From: Leadbetterella sp.
Lineage (GTDB): Bacteria; Bacteroidota; Bacteroidia; Cytophagales; Spirosomataceae
Assembly (NCBI GenBank): GCA_021740125.1
Contig: JAIPAJ010000005.1
Location: forward strand, 1 to 47,837
DNA length: 47,837 nt
Direction: 5' to 3'
Shown here: in pieces, positions 47,304 through 47,837 of the stretch
Position numbering within the stretch: the first letter of the stretch is position 1
Layout: each line of letters begins with the position of its first letter
Notes under the pieces: generated by a model
Told to the model about the DNA's origin: nothing
Database searches by the model: none
The model's input: only the letters and a program-made list of their open reading frames with translations
Translations under genes and position numbers: made by a program

Positions 47304-47837
47304 TCAATTCCTCCTCGCAGCATTCACTCTCGGCAACACCGGCAAACTTTCATGGCCTTTTGCACCTACGGCTTGTACCGCAAATATGTAATTGTCTTTG
47401 GAGTAGGGGAGTTTGAGTTCGAGGTTTTCGGTGTAAAATTTCTTTTGCCAAAAGGATTGATGGGTTTCTCTCATTAATACGTAGTATCCTGCGGCTTTTC
47501 CTTGTTTTGGGGCCGACCAATGGAGGTTTGTAGCGTTGCCAAGGCCTTGCACATCTATCATTACGTCTTCAGGTACAGCAGGGGCGGAGGCTAAATTGGC
47601 CAAAGTTGCCAAGTTTACGGCCACGTTTTTTCTCAAATATTCAAAGTCCATAAATTTATGCAAGTCACCATATTCTACACCGTTTTCAATTCTTAAGTCT
47701 TGGTGTTGGTGCAAAAAATTCTCGTTCATTTCTGACATTCTTACTGCTGCGAAGCCCTCAGTTACAAAGGGCGTGTGGTCGCCGCCACGGAGAAATCTGT
47801 CGTTTCTGTAAATCATCACCACTTCCAGGTTGTCCAC
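47304..47837 (-). CDS. M28-family peptidase, C-terminal part with Fn3-like domain (5' truncated by window edge)
   Basis: DRFLRGGDHTPFVTEGFAAVRMSEMNENF resembles M28; following NLHWSAPKQGKAAGYYVLMRE is Fn3-like. Confidence 0.8.
   Translation of the reverse strand: MDNLEVVMIYRNDRFLRGGDHTPFVTEGFAAVRMSEMNENFLHQHQDLRIENGVEYGDLHKFMDFEYLRKNVAVNLATLANLASAPAVPEDVMIDVQGLGNATNLHWSAPKQGKAAGYYVLMRETHQSFWQKKFYTENLELKLPYSKDNYIFAVQAVGAKGHESLPVLPRVNAARRN

Noticed and set aside
1-47837. tRNA, rRNA, transposase or phage genes
   Set aside because: No cloverleaf, rRNA-like segment, integrase/transposase motif or structural phage protein seen by eye; a tRNAscan/Infernal run would be decisive

Overview
This 47.8-kb window looks like chromosomal DNA from a member of the Bacteroidota (Cytophagales-like). 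The grounds are a PorP/SprF protein, a type IX secretion type-B C-terminal domain, TAnnTTTG promoter-like sites, and low GC. About 40 genes can be supported. Most are housekeeping: comM/yifB, dsbD, ruvB, a GT3 glycogen synthase, plsY, recO, rimO, ispH, a dihydroorotase, pepT, a YggS/PLPBP protein, an MsbA-like ABC exporter, der, purU and pckA. M28-type peptidase fragments are cut by both window edges. I saw no CRISPR array, rRNA, tRNA, prophage or transposase. The accessory signals most worth checking are: (i) an ECF sigma gene overlapped by a tiny candidate anti-sigma gene whose stop codon sits in the loop of its own terminator, with three CGTTAACTA motifs around the sigma start; (ii) a fasciclin - ECF sigma - RskA-type anti-sigma cluster that parallels actinobacterial SigK/RskA/MPT70-83; (iii) a degraded ThuA-like pseudogene (46956-47247, minus) that the ORF track misses; (iv) a cluster of degenerate CTGAGC..TCGAAG REP-like units that contain the stop codons of two convergent genes; (v) a coupled pair of uncharacterised secreted proteins (30125-33452); and (vi) a GH3-family enzyme coupled to an alpha/alpha-toroid-like secreted protein. 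All functional calls come from reading the sequence by eye; no database search was run.
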